From NCBI RefSeq assembly GCF_037201965.1, contig NZ_CP147518.1:116001-180000 (forward strand): DNA of 64,000 nucleotides, written 5' to 3'. The notes below the pieces were generated by a model that saw nothing but the letters and a program-made list of their open reading frames with translations, was not told where the DNA came from and made no database searches. This DNA is from Spirosoma sp. SC4-14 (GTDB lineage: Bacteria > Bacteroidota > Bacteroidia > Cytophagales > Spirosomataceae). How positions within the stretch are numbered: the stretch's first letter is position 1; every line of letters starts with the position of its first letter. Below, in pieces: positions 53,315-62,439 of the stretch. A program made the position numbers and the translations under genes.

Positions 53315-54148
53315 ATGCATTACGGCTATTTCAACGGGACCATTGCCCCGACCGATAAACTGGCTGTCGGTACAACCGACCTCGGACTTTTGCGAGGCTA
53401 TGGGTTGTTCGATTATTTTCTGACCTACAACGGCCGCCCCTTTCAGTGGGATTGGTATTGGGAGCGCTTTCAGAACTCCGCTTCGCGGATGCATCTGCCC
53501 CTGCCCCTCGACAAGGAAGCAACCTACGCCATTCTGATGGATTTGATGGAACGTAGCGTTGAGGCTGGCTCGCCTGCCGATATGGCATTCCGATTTGTTA
53601 TGACGGGGGGCTATTCGTCGGATAGTATCACGGTTCAACGACCCAATCTGCTGATTCTTACCGAAGAAATTCATCCGACCCCGCTCATGCAGTATGAACA
53701 GGGTATTAAAGTGATTCTGGATGAGTATGTCCGTGAAATGGCCGAAGTGAAAAGTACCGACTATAAGCGGCTGATTCTGATGGCGCAGGCTATCAAATCG
53801 GCTGGCGCGTCGGATCTATTATTTCAGAAAGGAGGAGAAATCAGCGAACTTAGTCGAAGCAACTTCTTCATTGTGAAGGGAGATCGACTGATCACGCCAA
53901 ATCGGAATATCCTGCACGGCATTACCCGGCGAACGATTATACAACTGGCGCAAACGGATTTTGAGGTTCAGGAGCGGCCCGTATTACTCTCCGAATTGTA
54001 TGATGCCGAAGAAGCATTCACAACCAGCTCAACCAAGAAAGTTTTGCCGATTACCCAAATTGGCGAACTTACCGTTGGTGATGGTTATGTGGGGCAGAAA
54101 TCGAAATTTTTGCTGGAACGATTTAACGATCTGGTAAAAAACTGGTGA
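53315..54148 (+). CDS. Aminotransferase class IV (BCAT/ADCL-like)
   Basis: A fold-type IV PLP enzyme of 277 aa. The PLP lysine lies in KSTDYKRLILMAQAIK near residue 150, the PLP glutamate in EISELSRSNFFI, and TSSTKKVLPI binds the phosphate. It could be a branched-chain aminotransferase, D-amino acid aminotransferase or 4-amino-4-deoxychorismate lyase; the short N-terminus does not decide. It is co-transcribed with ettA (3 bp gap). A strong hairpin follows. Confidence 0.88.
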   Translation: MHYGYFNGTIAPTDKLAVGTTDLGLLRGYGLFDYFLTYNGRPFQWDWYWERFQNSASRMHLPLPLDKEATYAILMDLMERSVEAGSPADMAFRFVMTGGYSSDSITVQRPNLLILTEEIHPTPLMQYEQGIKVILDEYVREMAEVKSTDYKRLILMAQAIKSAGASDLLFQKGGEISELSRSNFFIVKGDRLITPNRNILHGITRRTIIQLAQTDFEVQERPVLLSELYDAEEAFTTSSTKKVLPITQIGELTVGDGYVGQKSKFLLERFNDLVKNW

Positions 54149-54157
54149 TAGAAGATC

Positions 54158-54225
54158 CTGGATGTTAGCTATTGGACTTTAGATGCTGAGATGAATTATA
54201 ACAATGTCCAATAGCTAACATCCAG
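54158..54225. terminator. Hairpin between convergent aminotransferase and kdsC
   Basis: Perfect 20-bp arms (54158-54177 with 54206-54225) around a 28-nt loop, lying wholly between the two stop codons. A bidirectional terminator is likely, though T tracts are short. Confidence 0.75.
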
Positions 54226-54231
54226 CAGTTC

Positions 54232-54738
54232 TTACCATTTTCCCTGCGCCTTCATCACCTGCTCAATCACATCCCGAACAGCCCCGCGCCCACCAACCAT
54301 AGGTGATATATAGGTACAGACTGACTGAATTTCATCGACCGCATCGGCCGGGCAAGTACTGAAAACATCCGTTCGGCTGAGGATCGTAAAGTCAGGAATA
54401 TCGTCGCCCATATACAGAATTTCTGCTTCATTGAGTCCATCGCGGGCAATATAACCCAGATAGGCATTAACTTTCTGATCGCTGGGACCACCCATAAAAA
54501 TGTCTTTTACGTTGGTCGCTGTTAGCCAGCTCCGCACACCGTCGGAGTTTGAGGAGGAGAGAATCGCCACCCGAAAGCCCGCTTTTAAGGCGCGCTCAAT
54601 TGCATAAGTATCCCGGATAAAAACAGTTCTAAAACGTTCGCCAGAAGCCAGCAGGTTAACGCTACCATCGGTTAAGACTCCGTCTACGTCGAAAATAAAT
54701 GTTTTGATCTGCTTGAATCGTTCCTGTATTGCTGCCAT
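54232..54738 (-). CDS. kdsC: 3-deoxy-D-manno-octulosonate 8-phosphate phosphatase (KdsC-type HAD)
   Basis: A 168-aa HAD-superfamily phosphatase of the C0 type that makes free KDO for lipid A core synthesis. Motif I is FDVDGVLTDG near residue 15, motif II ILSSSNSDG, motif IV MGDDIPD. The C-terminus SPMVGGRGAVRDVIEQVMKAQGKW fits the KdsC tail. I use the ATG at 54738; the frame continues 33 codons further but would overlap the divergent methyltransferase promoter. A near-consensus -7 box lies 4 nt upstream of the ATG. Confidence 0.93.
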   Translation of the reverse strand: MAAIQERFKQIKTFIFDVDGVLTDGSVNLLASGERFRTVFIRDTYAIERALKAGFRVAILSSSNSDGVRSWLTATNVKDIFMGGPSDQKVNAYLGYIARDGLNEAEILYMGDDIPDFTILSRTDVFSTCPADAVDEIQSVCTYISPMVGGRGAVRDVIEQVMKAQGKW

Positions 54739-54742
54739 GTTG

Positions 54743-54750
54743 CAAGTATA
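54743..54750 (-). promoter_or_regulatory. Possible -7 box directly before kdsC
   Basis: On the minus strand TATACTTG, one base off TAnnTTTG, ends 4 nt before the kdsC ATG, so the transcript would be leaderless. It is paired with a box for the divergent gene at 54774. Confidence 0.35.
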
Positions 54751-54773
54751 GTGAAAACCGTTAGACAGTTGCT

Positions 54774-54781
54774 TAATTTTG
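54774..54781 (+). promoter_or_regulatory. -7 box directly before the rRNA methyltransferase gene
   Basis: TAATTTTG, a full consensus match, ends 4 nt before ATG 54786, so the message would start at or beside the start codon. No clear TTG at -33. Confidence 0.45.
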
Positions 54782-54785
54782 CCTG

Positions 54786-56177
54786 ATGAATACGAACGAC
54801 CCGTCTTTTGCCAAATTACCATCAGCTTTCCAAACACGATTGCAGACGCAGTTAGGCTCCGAATATTCTGCTTTCGAACAGGCGCTCCAGCAAGACGCTC
54901 CCGTGAGCATTCGTATCAATCCCGCAAAAATGGGTTATCAGACAACAGGTTTAGACGCGGTTCCCTGGTGTTTGGAAGGGTTTTACCTGCCCGAACGCCC
55001 AAATTTTACGGTCGATCCCTATTTTCAGGCGGGGGTCTATTATGTGCAGGAAGCCTCGTCGATGCTTTTAAAAGAAGCACTAACCCAAACGGTTAACCTC
55101 AATAGGCCAATTCGTATTCTGGATTTATGCGCTGCTCCTGGCGGTAAAAGCACCCTGCTGGCTGCTACAATTCATCCAGACAGCTTGCTGATGTGCAACG
55201 AAGTAATTCGGAGCCGGGTGTCGGTTCTGCGCGAAAACCTGGATAAATGGGGCTACCCCAATGTGGTGGTTAGTAATCATGATCCTGAGGATATGAGTAA
55301 TCTGGCTGGATTTTTCGACGTTATTGTTGTCGATGCCCCTTGCTCGGGTGAAGGGCTTTTTCGGAAAGATCCCGATGCCATGCAGGAGTGGTCGGAAGCG
55401 AATGTTCAGCTTTGTTCGGCCCGTCAGAAACGAATTCTGGCAGCCGCGGCTCCGCTACTCGATGAAGGAGGCATACTGATTTATAGCACCTGTACCTATA
55501 ATGATGACGAAAACACGGATAACGTGCGCTATCTGACCACACATGGTTTTCGGAGCCGAGCCCTGACATTGCCTGCCGAGTGGAATATAACAGAAAAGAA
55601 AGCTGGTGATTCGATCGGTTATCAATGTTATCCTCATCGGGTTAGGGGCGAGGGGTTTTTTATCAGTGTTTTTCAGAAAGTATCGTTTACGGCTGCCGTA
55701 AAGCTCGATGCCCGCACGTTCAGAAGCATTCGGGCCTTGCGACCGCGCGAAACCGCATCGGCTGCAAAATGGCTTCAGCGCCCAGCCGACTTTTCGCTCT
55801 GGGAAAAACCGAATGGCGATGTCATGGCGCTCCCCAAAACACTGGAGAAGCAATTCTTATTTCTGGATAGTGCCCTGCGCAATAAAGGATTTGGGCTGGA
55901 GATGGGCCAATTTAAAGGTACGGATTTCATTCCGTCGCACGCTCTTGCGCTGAGTACGGCCATTAATCCCAATTTACCTGCCGTATCATTGAGTAAGGAG
56001 CAGGCTCTGCATTACTTTAAGAAAGAAAACCTGCTGTTTGATGAGCCGCTGAAAGGCTGGTTATTAGCTCAATATAATGGCATTAACTTAGGTTGGCTGA
56101 AAGGCGTTGGCAACCGGGTAAACAACTATTTGCCCAAAGACTGGCGCATTCGTATGGATATTAAAGAATACGTATGA
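54786..56177 (+). CDS. RNA (cytosine-5) methyltransferase, RsmB/RsmF/NOP2 family
   Basis: A 463-aa RNA m5C methyltransferase. The SAM domain has DLCAAPGGKSTLLA near residue 119 and VVDAPCSGEGLFRKDP near 185; the second catalytic cysteine is in IYSTCTYNDDEN near 240. A C-terminal PUA-like extension with LKGVGNRVNNYLPKDWRIR fits the RsmF type of 16S rRNA methylase. The target base cannot be read off. It overlaps the next gene by ATGA (56174-56177). Confidence 0.92.
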   Translation: MNTNDPSFAKLPSAFQTRLQTQLGSEYSAFEQALQQDAPVSIRINPAKMGYQTTGLDAVPWCLEGFYLPERPNFTVDPYFQAGVYYVQEASSMLLKEALTQTVNLNRPIRILDLCAAPGGKSTLLAATIHPDSLLMCNEVIRSRVSVLRENLDKWGYPNVVVSNHDPEDMSNLAGFFDVIVVDAPCSGEGLFRKDPDAMQEWSEANVQLCSARQKRILAAAAPLLDEGGILIYSTCTYNDDENTDNVRYLTTHGFRSRALTLPAEWNITEKKAGDSIGYQCYPHRVRGEGFFISVFQKVSFTAAVKLDARTFRSIRALRPRETASAAKWLQRPADFSLWEKPNGDVMALPKTLEKQFLFLDSALRNKGFGLEMGQFKGTDFIPSHALALSTAINPNLPAVSLSKEQALHYFKKENLLFDEPLKGWLLAQYNGINLGWLKGVGNRVNNYLPKDWRIRMDIKEYV

Positions 56178-57226
56178 AACGGATTTTCACCATTAGCGGC
56201 CTATTATTGACAGCCATTGCTGCCGGATATATGCTTGGCCCATCGGCGCATTACGATGCTATAAAAAACCAACCTGTTGTTCTCGACTCAGATTTGGTTA
56301 AGTTGGAACAGAACATTGCTGATTCTGAGAAGAAGGCACATCTACGATCCGATAATGAAGCCCGTATTGTCTGGGCCGATAGTTTACATAAGGTTAAAAC
56401 GCCCTATAGCCTGGTATACATACCCGGTTTTTCGGCTACCTGGGCCGAAGGCGATCCTATACATAAGCAATTGGCCAGGCATTTTGGCTGTAACTTATAC
56501 CTGGCCCGAACCTATGGTCATGGGGTCGATTCGCCCGATGCACTAAAAGATTTAACGCCCGACAACTATGCCAGGTCAGCGGAGCGGGCATTAGCTATCG
56601 GTAAAGAACTGGGCAATAAAGTGATTGTTATTGGCACATCGGCGGGGGGGATGCTGGCACTTTATCTGGCTGAGCGTCATCCCGACATTGATGGGCTACT
56701 ATTATATTCTCCCTGTATTGCTGTCGCTAATCCTGCGTTAAAACTCGTTACGAAACCGTGGGGCAGGCAAATTCTGGCCCAGGTCTTCCAGGGCGATTAC
56801 GTGGTTAATTCGTATAAACAGCCAGGCCGTGATCGATACTGGTTACCGCAGTATCACATCAATGGCCTGATTGCCCTGCAAACCATGCTGGATCAGTACA
56901 TGACCGCCGAGCAGTTTCAGAAAGTGAAGCAGCCTGTTTTTATGGGTTATTATTATAAGGACAACGACCATCAGGACAAAGTTGTATCCGTTGCGGCTAT
57001 GCTCGATATGTTCAATAATCTGGGAACAGCCGTCGATAAAAAACAAAAAATGGCTTTCCCTGACGCAAAAGAGCATGTCATTACTTCTTATTTTACGTCG
57101 GGTGATCTCGAAGGAGTATACACGGCTACCGAAAAATTCATGGAAGATGTACTGCAAATTCCGGTAGCGCCAACACAAATGCCAGTCGTTGCCCTTCACC
57201 AAAACAATGGCTCCACAAAAAAATAA
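56174..57226 (+). CDS. Alpha/beta hydrolase with N-terminal membrane anchor
   Basis: A 350-aa hydrolase. An N-terminal hydrophobic segment (about 5-23) suggests export or anchoring. The fold starts with LVYIPGFSATWAEG, and the nucleophile elbow is GTSAGGMLAL near residue 157, with DAKEHVITSY supplying the likely histidine near 300. No specific substrate is evident. It overlaps the methyltransferase stop by 4 bp and must be co-transcribed. Confidence 0.8.
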   Translation: MKRIFTISGLLLTAIAAGYMLGPSAHYDAIKNQPVVLDSDLVKLEQNIADSEKKAHLRSDNEARIVWADSLHKVKTPYSLVYIPGFSATWAEGDPIHKQLARHFGCNLYLARTYGHGVDSPDALKDLTPDNYARSAERALAIGKELGNKVIVIGTSAGGMLALYLAERHPDIDGLLLYSPCIAVANPALKLVTKPWGRQILAQVFQGDYVVNSYKQPGRDRYWLPQYHINGLIALQTMLDQYMTAEQFQKVKQPVFMGYYYKDNDHQDKVVSVAAMLDMFNNLGTAVDKKQKMAFPDAKEHVITSYFTSGDLEGVYTATEKFMEDVLQIPVAPTQMPVVALHQNNGSTKK

Positions 57227-57228
57227 TC

Positions 57229-57236
57229 TAACTTTG
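57229..57236 (+). promoter_or_regulatory. Probable -7 box for fabI
   Basis: TAACTTTG matches TAnnTTTG. It would give a leader of about 100 nt that contains the low-complexity repeat at 57254-57330. No good -33 TTG. Confidence 0.4.
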
Positions 57237-57253
57237 GGATAATTTGTGGAGGA

Positions 57254-57330
57254 TGTAACGTGAAGAACGAAAATAGATTGACTATAAAGTATAGGTTTTC
57301 TTCATCCTGCATTCTGCATTCTACATTTAA
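57254..57330. repeat. Low-complexity repeat in the fabI leader
   Basis: A purine-rich left part (GGATGTAACGTGAAGAACGA) and a pyrimidine-rich right part built of CATTCTGCATTCTACATTT units form an imperfect inverted repeat. It belongs to the same kind of string as the uvrA insertion. There is no open frame in it. Confidence 0.5.
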
Positions 57331-57338
57331 TCAAACAC

Positions 57339-58154
57339 ATGGCTTACGGATTACTGAACGGAAAACGCGGCATCATTTCCGGTGCCTTAGATGAAAACTC
57401 AATTGCCTGGAAAGTCGCTTTGAAAGCGAAAGAAGAAGGTGCCACGTTTACACTCACTAACGCACCAATTGCCATGCGCATGGGTGCCATTAAACAATTG
57501 GCCGATGAATGTAATGCTGAAATCATTCCGGCCGATGCCACATCGATTGACGATCTGGAAAATCTGTTTACCAAATCGACCGACGTTTTGGGCGGTAAAG
57601 TCGATTTCGTACTGCACTCGATCGGCATGAGCCCAAACGTTCGGAAAGGCAAAGCCTATACCGATCTGAACTATGAGTGGTTCAAACAAAGCATTGATAT
57701 TTCGGCAATGTCGTTCCATAAAATGATGCAAACGGCCTATAAACTCGATGCAATTAACGAGTGGGGATCGGTTGTGGCATTAACATATATGGCTGCTCAG
57801 CGCACATTCCCATTCTACAATGATATGGCCGATGCTAAAGCGGTTCTGGAATCAATTGCCCGGAGCTTTGGCTATCAGTATGGCAAATATCGCCATGTCC
57901 GGGTCAACACCGTTTCGCAATCGCCAACGCCCACCAAAGCTGGCAGCGGCATTGGTGGCTTTGACAAGTTCTTCGATTTTGCCGATAAAATGGCTCCGTT
58001 GGGTAATGCAACCGCGGCCCAGTGTGCCGACTATGTTGTAACGCTCTTTTCTGACCTTACCCGTATGGTTACCATGCAAAACCTCTTCCACGATGGTGGT
58101 TTCTCCATGACGGGCATTTCGGAAGAAGTAATGGAGTTAGTAACGAAAGAATAA
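57339..58154 (+). CDS. fabI: Enoyl-[acyl-carrier-protein] reductase (NADH)
   Basis: Last reductive step of the fatty-acid elongation cycle. The 271-aa SDR protein starts LLNGKRGIISGALDENSIAWKVA (nucleotide-binding glycine-rich turn), has LHSIGMSP, and an active-site block TYMAAQRTFPFYNDMADAKAVLE with the Tyr and Lys of the YX6K pattern (near residues 156-168). The tail LFHDGGFSMTGIS is typical for FabI. It is a target of triclosan-like inhibitors in other bacteria. A perfect 32-bp-arm terminator follows. Confidence 0.95.
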   Translation: MAYGLLNGKRGIISGALDENSIAWKVALKAKEEGATFTLTNAPIAMRMGAIKQLADECNAEIIPADATSIDDLENLFTKSTDVLGGKVDFVLHSIGMSPNVRKGKAYTDLNYEWFKQSIDISAMSFHKMMQTAYKLDAINEWGSVVALTYMAAQRTFPFYNDMADAKAVLESIARSFGYQYGKYRHVRVNTVSQSPTPTKAGSGIGGFDKFFDFADKMAPLGNATAAQCADYVVTLFSDLTRMVTMQNLFHDGGFSMTGISEEVMELVTKE

Positions 58155-58162
58155 TAGACGAC

Positions 58163-58228
58163 GTACAGACTAAAAAGCGGAGTGGAGAAACCAGTGCTGG
58201 TTTCTCCACTCCGCTTTTTAGTCTGTAC
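58163..58228. terminator. Terminator with 32-bp perfect arms
   Basis: Arms 58163-58194 and 58197-58228 with only a 2-nt loop, among the longest in the window. The A-rich/T-rich part lies within the arms, so it may work in both directions, ending fabI and the convergent PhoD-like gene. Confidence 0.88.
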
Positions 58229-58230
58229 AT

Positions 58231-59256
58231 TTAAAATTTGATTTCCTGCGTAAGGTAGGTTTCCCGATTGTCGCCGTTGATCTGAATGGTAGCGGTCAGT
58301 GGTTTCTGATTCCAGTTGATAGTAATTAGACCATAGTTAAGTTTTGAGACAATGCTGCCAACGCGGTGACGATTGGCTTCTTCGTGCGGAGCCGAAACAT
58401 GCGTAAGCCCACTACTTGTAATGTCATACAAATCATAACTCAGGCCCGGAACACTTACTTTCGATACTTCGCCCTGATGCCGGTCGCCACTAATCATTAA
58501 GGCTCCTTTGGGCTTCGTTTTGCCAATTAGGTCCAGCAGCCGTTGGCGGGCGGTAGGGAAGTTGGCCCATTTTTCATAAATATGCTCTTCTGGTAAAACC
58601 TGGATACCACTGCCAATAATGTGAATATCGGCGTCCGAATTGGTCAATTCGTTCTCCAGCCATTTCCATTGAGTTTCACCCAGAATATCGCCCGCTGGAT
58701 CAGGAACATTCGCTTTGCCGTCGGCAGCTTTTTTCAGCGGATCGCGGAAATAACGGGCATCCAGTAAAAGAACCTTAACACGTTGTCCTTTTGGACCATA
58801 GCTGTGTGCTGAATAGCCACCTTCCTGCCTGCGCAACGGACTATTGGCCGGAACGTCCAGAAAGTCGAGCATTACCTGCTGGCTTTCTTTTCGTTTTGGA
58901 TATTCTTTTCCTCCATCATTTACGCCATAGTCATGATCGTCCCAAATGCCGATTATAGTGGCTGACTGGCGTAGCTGTTGATAAACGGGATTTGATTTCT
59001 GCATGGCATATTTGGCTCTTAGCGTATCCATATTTTCAGAATCGCCATAGATATTGTCGCCCAGCCATATCCAGACATCCGGTTTTTGAGCCACTATATC
59101 ATCCCACAATGGTTGTGGAAGGCTCTGACGGCTACAGGAGCCGAAGGCAATTGTTGAGACTGATTGATGTCGAGAAGCGTCGGCGGTTGTTTTTGGCGAA
59201 CGACACCCGGCCAATAACGCGCACCCGATCAGGCTTAGCGTAATGATTTTTTTCAT
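58231..59256 (-). CDS. PhoD-like phosphatase/phosphodiesterase lipoprotein
   Basis: A 341-aa exported metallo-phosphoesterase. The signal ends in a lipobox, CALLAGC, with the cysteine near residue 18. The PhoD pattern is present: FGSCSR, WLGDNIYGD, the long WDDHDYGVNDGG block and MISGDRHQGE, which hold the metal ligands. PhoD-type enzymes act on phosphate mono- or diesters. It is likely attached in the outer membrane or periplasm. It lies upstream of no co-oriented partner except sbcC, 93 bp away. Confidence 0.88.
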   Translation of the reverse strand: MKKIITLSLIGCALLAGCRSPKTTADASRHQSVSTIAFGSCSRQSLPQPLWDDIVAQKPDVWIWLGDNIYGDSENMDTLRAKYAMQKSNPVYQQLRQSATIIGIWDDHDYGVNDGGKEYPKRKESQQVMLDFLDVPANSPLRRQEGGYSAHSYGPKGQRVKVLLLDARYFRDPLKKAADGKANVPDPAGDILGETQWKWLENELTNSDADIHIIGSGIQVLPEEHIYEKWANFPTARQRLLDLIGKTKPKGALMISGDRHQGEVSKVSVPGLSYDLYDITSSGLTHVSAPHEEANRHRVGSIVSKLNYGLITINWNQKPLTATIQINGDNRETYLTQEIKF

Positions 59257-59349
59257 CAGGACGTTTTATGTATCGCGTAAAGGTAAAACCATCAGAACAG
59301 ATTGACGGCAGATTCAAGATTTGTTAATAGAAAGAGCCGCTTAGCAGGC

Positions 59350-62300
59350 TCAGGTTTCCCAACTTCTGATGATGCGACTACCGTTTTCAGTCGCTTCGGT
59401 ACGAATAAATGTATCGACCTCCTGCTGAAGCTCCTCCACGTGCGAAATAATACCAACCACGCGATTTTCGGCCCGTAAGGCTTTGAGCGTTTTAAAAACC
59501 GTTTGTAGCGCGTCTTTATCGAGAGTACCAAAACCTTCGTCCAGAAAAAATAGATTTTGGCGGGCTTTGGTCAGGTGCTGAATGTTGTCAGATAAAGCCA
59601 GTGCCAGCGACAGAGCCGCCTGGAACGTCTGACCACCCGAAAGAGTTTTAACGCTCCGTACTTCGCCACCATTCAGAAAATCGCGAATCTGAAAATTATT
59701 GCGTTCGTCTAATTCCAGTTTCAGTTGGTTGTTGGTTAGTTTGAAAAACCGTTCATTGGCCGATTCGCACAGGTTTTTGAGATAAACCGATGAAACATAG
59801 TTAACAAACCCCTGCGCCCGAAACAGCTCGTCCATTTTTTTTAGATCCTGCCGACGAAGATTCAGTTCATCATATCGTTTTTGATGTTCCTGTTTCTGTT
59901 GCCATTGGGTTTCGAGTGTTTTCAATATTGTTGCTGCCCGACCGTGTTCTTTATTCAGCTGGTCTTTCTCCGCTTGCAGAGTCGCCAATTGGGACTGAAC
60001 GGTTTCCAACGCGATTGGATCGAAAGGGGTTTGGACTAGGTCGGCCTCTAGCGTTCCAATCTGCTGTTTCAGGCCACTTTGCTTTTCCTGGTATTCATTA
60101 ATCCGCTGCTTTTCCTGATCAATGTCCAGATTTGATCGTAGAATTTGCTCAACGGTAGCTCGTTCTAACTTTTTTGCTGTCAGATTCTGGTTAATCGTAG
60201 CAGTCAACAACGTAAACTCTTCCGCAATTTCGGCCAACTGCCTGTTGAGCTGTTCTAGTTGTTCTTCAAGGGTTGCCTGTTCTTTTTCAGACGAGGTTTT
60301 CTGTTTTTCGGCATCATCGAAATTGTGTTTCGTCTGATGATAGGTTTGGGTCAGCGACTCCCGCAGATCGGCAATCTGATCGAGTCCCCATTGAGAGACT
60401 TCGTCAAGCCGAAAATGCTGTAGCGATTCTACTGCCGTTTTCAATTGGCCTTCCTGACCAGAAATAGCGTTGTCGGCTTCGGCTACTTTTCGGGCAAAAT
60501 CGCCATGCGCTATTTCGATTTCGTCAATCTGAACATTCAGTTTTCGAATCGCTTCCTGTGCTTCCTGGAGTCGTTTTTGGGCCTCGCTTTCTTTCTGGAT
60601 AGCACCAATCAAAACCCCTTCCTGATCTTTTGAGAACTCTGGCCAAATGAAGGCATCTTCGAGTTCGGTCAATTGCCGCACCAATTCTACGCGTTCCTGT
60701 GTCAAACGTTTGCCATTATCCAGTTCGCTACGGAGTTTCGTTGCCAACTCGTTGATGGTTAGCTGGAGAGTTGTGGTTTCATCGATTCGCTGAATCACTT
60801 TCTGCAAGGCAGCTTCGCTTCGTTCCACATCCGCAGTGCCTATATTGCCCTGGTGCCGATTAGGATGATGTTCTGAACCACAAAGTGGACAGGGACTGCC
60901 ATTGGTCAGTGAATCGGCATAGCTGCTCAGCTCATATTGAACCAGCGTATGGCGGTGTCGAATTTCACGCTCTTCCCGAATCGTTTTCAACTGAGCCAGT
61001 GCATCTTCAATCTGATGAGGTAATGTTTTCAGAGTCAGGCTTCCCCATTCGGGTGGAAAACCCTGAAGAGCCTTGTCTTTTTGATGCTTTAGTTGCTCAA
61101 CTGTCAAATCATATTTATTTAGCGCCGTCTGAAGGTCATCCGTTTGCTTCTTAAGCGGTTTATAGGCCGTAAACCAGTTCTGAACTTTATACAAACGTTC
61201 CAGATTCGATGATTGATCGAGCATCGTGTCAATAGTGCTCTGATGGCGTTTCCGGTCGGCTTTGGACTCCTCAAGGTGCTGTCCGCATTTGGTTAGCTGC
61301 TGTACCAATGCGCTCCTATTGCGTTGTAGCTGGCTAATTGTCTGCTGTAGTGTTCTGATTTGCTGAACCGTATCCAGCTCGTCGATCTTCTGTTGTAATT
61401 CGTCGCGGTTTTCGTAAGCTCGTTTGGCGGCATCGTATACACTCGTAAGTCCTGCCAACTGTTTGCTTACTGCCGCGTGCTGCTGGCGGGCTATCCGTTC
61501 GGTATCGGCCAGACGAATCTGCTTGTCGTTGAGTTTTTCGTAGTTCGATAAATCAGCCTGAAATACGAGCCGACACATTTCGAAAAGGGTAATATTCTGT
61601 TCAATTTGCCGATATTGATCCTCATTAGTTAAAAGCTGAGCTAGTTCCTGCCGGGCCGCCGATAGGGCTTTGCTGCGGGTTTGGCTATCCAGCAACCGTT
61701 TTTCGACTGGCTCTAGCTGTTTGATCTCAATTCCTTTCGTTTCCAGCGAATCTACAATACGAGCAATAGCCTGATTGGCATCTTCGATTGATTCGGGAGT
61801 TACGTGTTCCAGTGGCGACAACAGACCCCGTAGCTCAGATAGCTGCTCGTCATTACCTTTGCTTAGCTTACCGACGCGCCCCGATAAATCGTACTGGTCC
61901 AGCTTAAAGAGCTGATTCATCATTCGGGTCCGTTCCGTAGCACTCAGTTCCAGAAATTCCCGAAACTGATTTTGAGGAATGATGATCGTACGTTTAAAAT
62001 TATCGTAGTCTAACCCAAGAATCTGTTTCGACAGCAAAGAAATGTCTTCTTTTTCATTGCCGATTGGATACCAGTCTTCATCTTGCCAAACAAATGTCCG
62101 GCGTTCGCCCGGTATTATTTCCTGGTATTTTTTAGGATGGCGCTTCGCTTCGTAGACAAACTTATAACGTTGCTGTTCATTACCAGCCTGAAATTCGAAC
62201 TCAATCAATAAGTGTTTCGATTTCAGATTCATCATATTATAAGCACGTCTGTCCTGATCGTTCAGGCGCTCGGTCTTACCATATAATGCGAAACTAATGG

Positions 62301-62439
62301 CTTCGAGCAGGGAGGTTTTTCCACTGCCTACTTTACCAAAAATGCCGAAAATGCTGGCCCCTATTAATTGCTGGAAATCGATTTCCTGTTTTTCCTGGTA
62401 TGAATACAGCCCTTGAATCGACAGTTTAATGGGTATCAT
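59350..62439 (-). CDS. sbcC: SbcCD exonuclease subunit C
   Basis: ATPase subunit of the SbcCD (Mre11-Rad50 type) nuclease, which cuts hairpins and blocked ends. The 1029-aa protein has Walker A GKVGSGKTSLLEAISFALYG near residue 36, long coiled coils, the zinc-hook CPLC near 515 and the C-terminal KTLSGGQTFQAALSLALALSD signature with FFLDEGFGTLD Walker B near 975. It overlaps sbcD by 14 bp. In a genome with so many long palindromes this nuclease would be directly relevant, as it attacks cruciform ends. Confidence 0.95.
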   Translation of the reverse strand: MIPIKLSIQGLYSYQEKQEIDFQQLIGASIFGIFGKVGSGKTSLLEAISFALYGKTERLNDQDRRAYNMMNLKSKHLLIEFEFQAGNEQQRYKFVYEAKRHPKKYQEIIPGERRTFVWQDEDWYPIGNEKEDISLLSKQILGLDYDNFKRTIIIPQNQFREFLELSATERTRMMNQLFKLDQYDLSGRVGKLSKGNDEQLSELRGLLSPLEHVTPESIEDANQAIARIVDSLETKGIEIKQLEPVEKRLLDSQTRSKALSAARQELAQLLTNEDQYRQIEQNITLFEMCRLVFQADLSNYEKLNDKQIRLADTERIARQQHAAVSKQLAGLTSVYDAAKRAYENRDELQQKIDELDTVQQIRTLQQTISQLQRNRSALVQQLTKCGQHLEESKADRKRHQSTIDTMLDQSSNLERLYKVQNWFTAYKPLKKQTDDLQTALNKYDLTVEQLKHQKDKALQGFPPEWGSLTLKTLPHQIEDALAQLKTIREEREIRHRHTLVQYELSSYADSLTNGSPCPLCGSEHHPNRHQGNIGTADVERSEAALQKVIQRIDETTTLQLTINELATKLRSELDNGKRLTQERVELVRQLTELEDAFIWPEFSKDQEGVLIGAIQKESEAQKRLQEAQEAIRKLNVQIDEIEIAHGDFARKVAEADNAISGQEGQLKTAVESLQHFRLDEVSQWGLDQIADLRESLTQTYHQTKHNFDDAEKQKTSSEKEQATLEEQLEQLNRQLAEIAEEFTLLTATINQNLTAKKLERATVEQILRSNLDIDQEKQRINEYQEKQSGLKQQIGTLEADLVQTPFDPIALETVQSQLATLQAEKDQLNKEHGRAATILKTLETQWQQKQEHQKRYDELNLRRQDLKKMDELFRAQGFVNYVSSVYLKNLCESANERFFKLTNNQLKLELDERNNFQIRDFLNGGEVRSVKTLSGGQTFQAALSLALALSDNIQHLTKARQNLFFLDEGFGTLDKDALQTVFKTLKALRAENRVVGIISHVEELQQEVDTFIRTEATENGSRIIRSWET

